From NCBI RefSeq assembly GCF_907164915.1, contig NC_061862.1:59769068-59833067 (forward strand): a DNA stretch of 64,000 nucleotides, read 5' to 3'. Origin of the DNA: Impatiens glandulifera. Taxonomy: Eukaryota > Streptophyta > Magnoliopsida > Ericales > Balsaminaceae. The position numbers and the translations under genes were made by a program. Shown piece after piece: positions 59,587 through 64,000 of this stretch (within the stretch, counting starts at the first letter, position 1; every line of letters begins with the position of its first letter). The notes under the pieces were generated by a model. The model did not search any database, was not told where the DNA came from, and saw nothing but the letters and a program-made list of their open reading frames with translations.

Positions 59587-62500
59587 TCATTTTTGGGTTG
59601 ATTGAGACCTGAAATAGAAGATGGCAAGGCCACCAACTGCCAAGGACAAGAAAAGGGAGGAGAGGCTAATGGCGTTGATATCCTCAATTTTCCTCCTCTC
59701 CGTTCTTTCTTGTCGAGACAACTTCCCCCCCAAGGACTCGTGTAGAAGCTTGGTTAGATTGTCAATTTGGTGCATTATTTGATTCTGTGACCTTGCTATA
59801 AGGACTACCTGCACACAAACAACATCCAAAAGGAGACAATGAGCAAGTTCCTATTGTCGAATTAGAATTCTTTCATTGTTTTGCTAAATTGGTAATCACC
59901 CGAAAGTAATTTTGGGTTCTTTCTTTCGGTTTATTTGGTTTGGAACATCGTTCTTTTGATTCTTATATAGGTCCATACTTTCCCTTTATGATTTATTCTG
60001 ATGCACAATCTTTTGTTGTAGGGAATTATTCATATTTTAACATAGCCTTCCCAAAAAATAATTTTGAATCTCCCCTACTCCATACAAGTAACATTGTTTC
60101 TTCTTATTTTAATGTAGAATCTATCATTATTTTGGGACAGGTGAAGTGGTAAAATGAATGTTTGATTGATCACAGGATGATCCTTTTTAGTCTGCTATTG
60201 AACATTATGGAACCAAAAAAAAAAGAGGAAATCTATTAATGAAACTCTTCTATATTTAAATTTCCAGAGGGAACATAATTTGTAACAAGGTTTAGACCAA
60301 CCACTACACGAGTCTTGATTCTGCTTTAGCCAAACACTCACTAAGGTAAACAACATCTATTCCTTAAGTGAGATAGTAGCAATATCAATGGACTTTGGTT
60401 CATTGATGTCTCACCGTATATTTCAAATGAATAAAGGACAAAATACTCTGGAGCAATCTATTATCACTCTATAACCACCACCAACAAATTAAGAGAAAAA
60501 AATGCTAAATTTGAACTAACATTCTAGAATGAGGATCAATGTTTTATGTATGACTTGATCATGGAAAAGTTAAAAACAAATTATTTTCCACAGTTATGAG
60601 CCTGTCTCTGTGGTACAAGAAAAAAAAACTTTTGACCTGGAAGCAGCAAATCAAACCAAAAACCCAAAATGATATCTGAACAGAAGTTAATCTACCAATA
60701 ACCAGATTGAAGTTTTAAGTGGACGAAAACAAATAAAGTCTAGACAATCATTAACATAAGTTGTTGCATGAATATTTTTTTATTTTTCAGTCCTGGAATT
60801 TTTTTGAAATTATACAACGAAGATTCATTTCATAAAGGAGGAATCTGAATAGGATGGAATTCTTTGAATGGATAAGAATCTAACTATTCCTTTTCATTTC
60901 TGTCCTTTTGTTTCTTTTCCTGTCTTTGAGTGCAAAGTCAACGCACCTCTCGTTTCACAAACTTTTAATCTTATAAGTTGACATTCTTTCAAAAAGAAAA
61001 AGAAAAAGAAAAACTTAAGATTCAAAGCATTACCTCTTCCATGAGTGGAGACTCCTTCACTAATTGAGAAGATGATGAAGAATGGGGTAGCATTGAACCA
61101 TTGCTTAAGCTAGTCATGAAGAGAGCAGTGGGGGCAACGCCATTACAGGCTTCAGCTTGCAAAGCTAGATTTTGCTGGCTTAAAGAGACTTTCCTGTTGC
61201 AAAACTTGGAATTCAGTTCTTCTATCCGAGATGTAAATTCATCCATTCTCTCATTCAGCATAGAGATCTGCTCGGAAAGTTGGTTAATAATTCCCTGAAA
61301 TTTTTTAATGATATTCATAGGTAAACATTTATACCACTGACCCATAATGCAGCCAGAAGAGAATTTTAAATGAAGAATTATGAGTTTTTTCTTGTCCAAA
61401 TATTACATACTCCACTATTTATATGCTAATATCCCATTAACCCACTAACGTACTCTATTTGTTACCATACTATCCTTATACTATTACCAGTTACCTACTA
61501 CGCCGTTACAATTTTCTTTACGCATTAGATACAAAAATAATGAAAGAAAGACACAAAATCATTTGGTCTACTCCTTAATTTGTATAAGTTTGGAGAAATG
61601 GTTGAAAGGTATTCATGGAACCACTGTTATGAAAGAAGAGTTCAATACTTTTTATGCCAAATATCAAAAGTATAGCCCTTTGTATGCTTTGTACCATCTA
61701 CTCCTTAAAATATAAGCAAGTGCTGCCCTTTCCCTTTTCAACCATAATTGCACTTATTAACTAAATGTGCTTTATTTATTCACATTTAAGGATAATATGG
61801 TCCAAAACACTTTGTTACGATGGATTATTAGGGTTAGGTTTCTCAACTAGTAATTTGTATTTATAAAAACCGATAAAGCCTGGAGTAAAAAGCATACTTG
61901 AAATTGAAATGAAAATCAATAATAGAGATGCAGATCCAGTCTATAATGGTAAATATCCTATAAAAAATGACCCACAAAAACAACAGTAGTCCAAATAAGT
62001 ATCTGAAGACAAAGATAGATTACCTGATTTGCAAGTGATGCCTGTGAATCATGACCTCTTCCATCAAATCGTCTATCATTTACATCAAGCTTAGGAAGCT
62101 TAGAGAGGTTCTTGTTTCGTGTAGAAAATGAATGTGACAGACCACTGCCACCAGATAAATAATGCATGACCAAGATGGGATGAAGAAACTTTATATGACA
62201 TATTAACTGACCTAATCGCTAATGATGAAATTATGGAAATTGAATGTGACAGACCTGCCAGTATATACATGCCTGACCAAGATGGGATGAAGAAAATTTA
62301 AATGACATATTTAATGACCTAATCACTAATGATGAAATTATGGAAATGTCAACTAAAATATAAAACTGAAGATTTTAGAGAATAAATAGTTATCCCTGAA
62401 ATCATACTAATTGGACTAATGAAACTTTGGAAGATATGCAGCAATCAAATATTTTAATTTCTTTTATTGCATATTGCATTTTCCTTATTTACTTTTGTCT

Positions 62501-64000
62501 ACTACTTACTCCCTTCCTCTATACTAAACTTCAGGGTATCATAACTCTCTTCAATATTACTCTGAAATCAATTCCTCCTTGACATTGCTTTCGTCTACAT
62601 CACACATAAAATTCTTCTAAAGGCTCAATTCTTTTTCCACATCATGTATGGAAAAACTACTCTTGAAAACTCATTTCTAACAGGTTACAAGTTCACCGGA
62701 ACAAACTACCTTCAATGAATTCCATGAAGATCTTTGTTAGAGGCTAGGGAAAAGAATAGCATCTTATTGAAAATGGTCTCGTTGCCACCGATTCCAATCT
62801 CAAGACTTGGAGTATTGAAGACAGCCTCGTAATGTCGTGGTTGTTAAACTCCATGACATTTGAAGCCGGTTCTAACTTCATGCTCTACCTAACTGTAAAA
62901 GAGACCTACCCTCAAAACGGACAACACCTCCAAAGTTGTGTTTGGGACTCTACATCTTGCAACATAACCCACCAATAAAGAATGTTTCAGGTTATTCAAC
63001 TTCTCTTTCAAACAAAAGTGCCAAAATAATGTCATGACATCGTAGACTTGGACATCCCAGTTTTTTGTATTTGGCTAAACTACTTCCGAACCTATTTATC
63101 AATGAAGCCACTACTTCTTTCAGTGTGAGACTTGTCAATTTGTCAAACACACTCGATCATCTTAAGCGTTGCATACAAACACTCCCACTTTAACAACTAG
63201 CTTTCAAGGTGTGACTCTCCTAGGGGTTGTTACATTGGTATCAGAGCGGGCCACTGCGTGGAACCATTTAGGCTGGGATCTCAGGGAGATTGTCGGGGAC
63301 CTTGCCCGCTTGGACGTCGGGCAGCTAAGCATGGAGGATTGTAACGTTCTAATGGTTAAGGAATGGCTGTCGTAGAGTTGTTACCTACATACTCTCAACC
63401 TCTAACTTGATACTAAACTTCAGAAATAAAAATACATCTACCCTTTTGGTAGAACTTCATGGGCTAAGCCAATACATCATTATAGATAAATTTAATATTC
63501 TTTCACTACATTTTACATGACAAATACCATTTAAGATAACTTAGTTAAAAAAATATATGTGACTAGAATGCACTAGATTGTTTTACCGGGAAACAGTAGA
63601 AATTCATATCAAATTACTATTAGTTTGATGAAAAAAAATGTCAATTCAATTATAATAAATGATGAGGGTGTTATGTGTATCTCAGAAAGTACTAAAATTG
63701 TTACATAAAATGAAATGGAAATTAGCCCACAACATAAACAAAAGAAAGCCGATATCATGAAATTACCTATTCAGATACTTAATTCTCCTGTCTGCAGAGG
63801 CACGTGAAAGAGCCTCTTTAGGGCTTGATAATACCATGTCATCATCTATGCTAAGCTTTGTTTTCAGATCCTCAGGTAACGCCTGGAAGCTTGAGTGAGT
63901 TACAAATCAAAGCACAATGAGGATATTGCAAGATAATAAGCTAAAGGAGTTAGTTATACCATAACATCGTTCACAAGCTTCTCCAACTGGATTTGTTCAA
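59587..64000 (-). CDS. Tail-anchored coiled-coil protein, 3' exons (partial at right edge)
   Basis: Minus-strand exons with matching phases: 64000-63960, 63882-63767, 62144-62024, 61294-61034, 59808-59587; 252 residues are visible and the 5' end lies outside. The protein has an acidic/basic segment ([19 protein letters not shown], then [12 protein letters not shown]), a Ser/Lys-rich linker, a heptad coiled coil from [20 protein letters not shown], a Ser-rich linker ([13 protein letters not shown]), a second helix with [17 protein letters not shown], and a C-terminal hydrophobic segment [19 protein letters not shown] before RSQSTQK. This layout fits a tail-anchored membrane protein. I believe it belongs to a conserved plant family of unknown function (Arabidopsis At1g16520 type), from memory and not certain. 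Exon boundaries are all GT-AG. Confidence 0.8.
61380..61520. repeat. Possible LTR fragment in an intron
   Basis: Its reverse complement, with GTAACGGCGTAGTAGG and GATAGTATGGTAAC, resembles 57240-57400. It lies in the intron between 61294 and 62024. Confidence 0.35.
62130..62347. repeat. 112-bp tandem duplication spanning a splice acceptor
   Basis: Copies start at 62130 and 62242 (GAATGTGACAGACC) and match through GACCAAGATGGGATGAAGAAA and CTAATGATGAAATTATGGAA, with about 10 differences and small indels. The proximal copy includes the acceptor and first bases of exon 62144-62024. Confidence 0.88.
62680..63180 (+). pseudogene. Copia gag relic in an intron of the minus-strand gene
   Basis: Readable pieces include [10 protein letters not shown], then [20 protein letters not shown] and [15 protein letters not shown], the gag (UBN2) domain of a copia element. 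Stops and frameshifts occur throughout. It is related to but distinct from the gag fragments at 43840-44565. Confidence 0.75.
63225..63375 (+). mobile_element. LTR-retrotransposon fragment with primer-binding site
   Basis: GTTGTTACA is followed by TTGGTATCAGAGCGG (tRNA-Met type site at 63236-63247), the usual LTR end and leader. The following 110 bp are GC-rich, unlike the surroundings, and lead into no recognisable gag. Confidence 0.6.

Overview
The window is nuclear DNA of a flowering plant. It is very AT-rich, has intron-containing genes with GT-AG splice sites, and most of it is transposon or satellite sequence. The protein-coding genes match plant-wide families. A 174-aa ORF carried by one retrotransposon resembles ORFs I recall from Lamiales retroelements, so a Lamiales eudicot is my best but unproven guess. 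Only three host genes are supported, and all lie in the right half.

Layout. Positions 1-15508 are a tandem array of about 2.74-2.96 kb units: an exon-like core of about 1.2 kb followed by an extremely AT-rich spacer of about 1.7 kb. Positions 16092-29847 are a decayed SIRE-like Ty1/copia element with LTRs of about 1.65-1.87 kb. Its 5' LTR is split by a younger copia element of opposite orientation (16198-20118), which has near-identical 331/332-bp LTRs and one long ORF lacking RNase H. The LTRs of the outer element carry arrays of palindromic units of about 29 bp. Downstream of pol it has a separate ORF in the env position with its own TATA-like box. Positions 29848-32983 hold AT microsatellites, a minisatellite of about 90 bp, small duplications and two tRNA-derived SINEs, one with a perfect 32-bp target duplication. 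Positions 32984-35312 are a Mutator-like element with a 9-bp target duplication (one mismatch), long hairpin-rich ends and a broken Ulp1-type protease gene.

Host genes. An eight-exon gene at 35403-45858 (+) encodes a plastid-type rhodanese/tRNA-uridine-hydroxylase-like protein of the STR8/TrhO family. It starts only about 90 bp after the Mutator-like element, and its 4.1-kb last intron holds a rearranged copia element and GC-richer foreign DNA. A single-exon FAM32A-like (DUF1754) gene lies at 55388-55762 (+). The 3' part of a tail-anchored coiled-coil protein gene lies on the minus strand from 59587 and runs off the right edge. Between them are a 1.07-kb foldback element with an 8-bp duplication (49028-50092), a probable hAT-like element (51350-52245), a clear non-autonomous hAT element with an exact 8-bp duplication (52656-54505) and relics of copia gag and of a primer-binding site.

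The three host genes do not form a functional unit. The interest lies in the macrosatellite with its exon-like core, the palindrome arrays and extra ORF of the SIRE-like element, and the Ulp1-carrying Mutator-like element next to a gene start.
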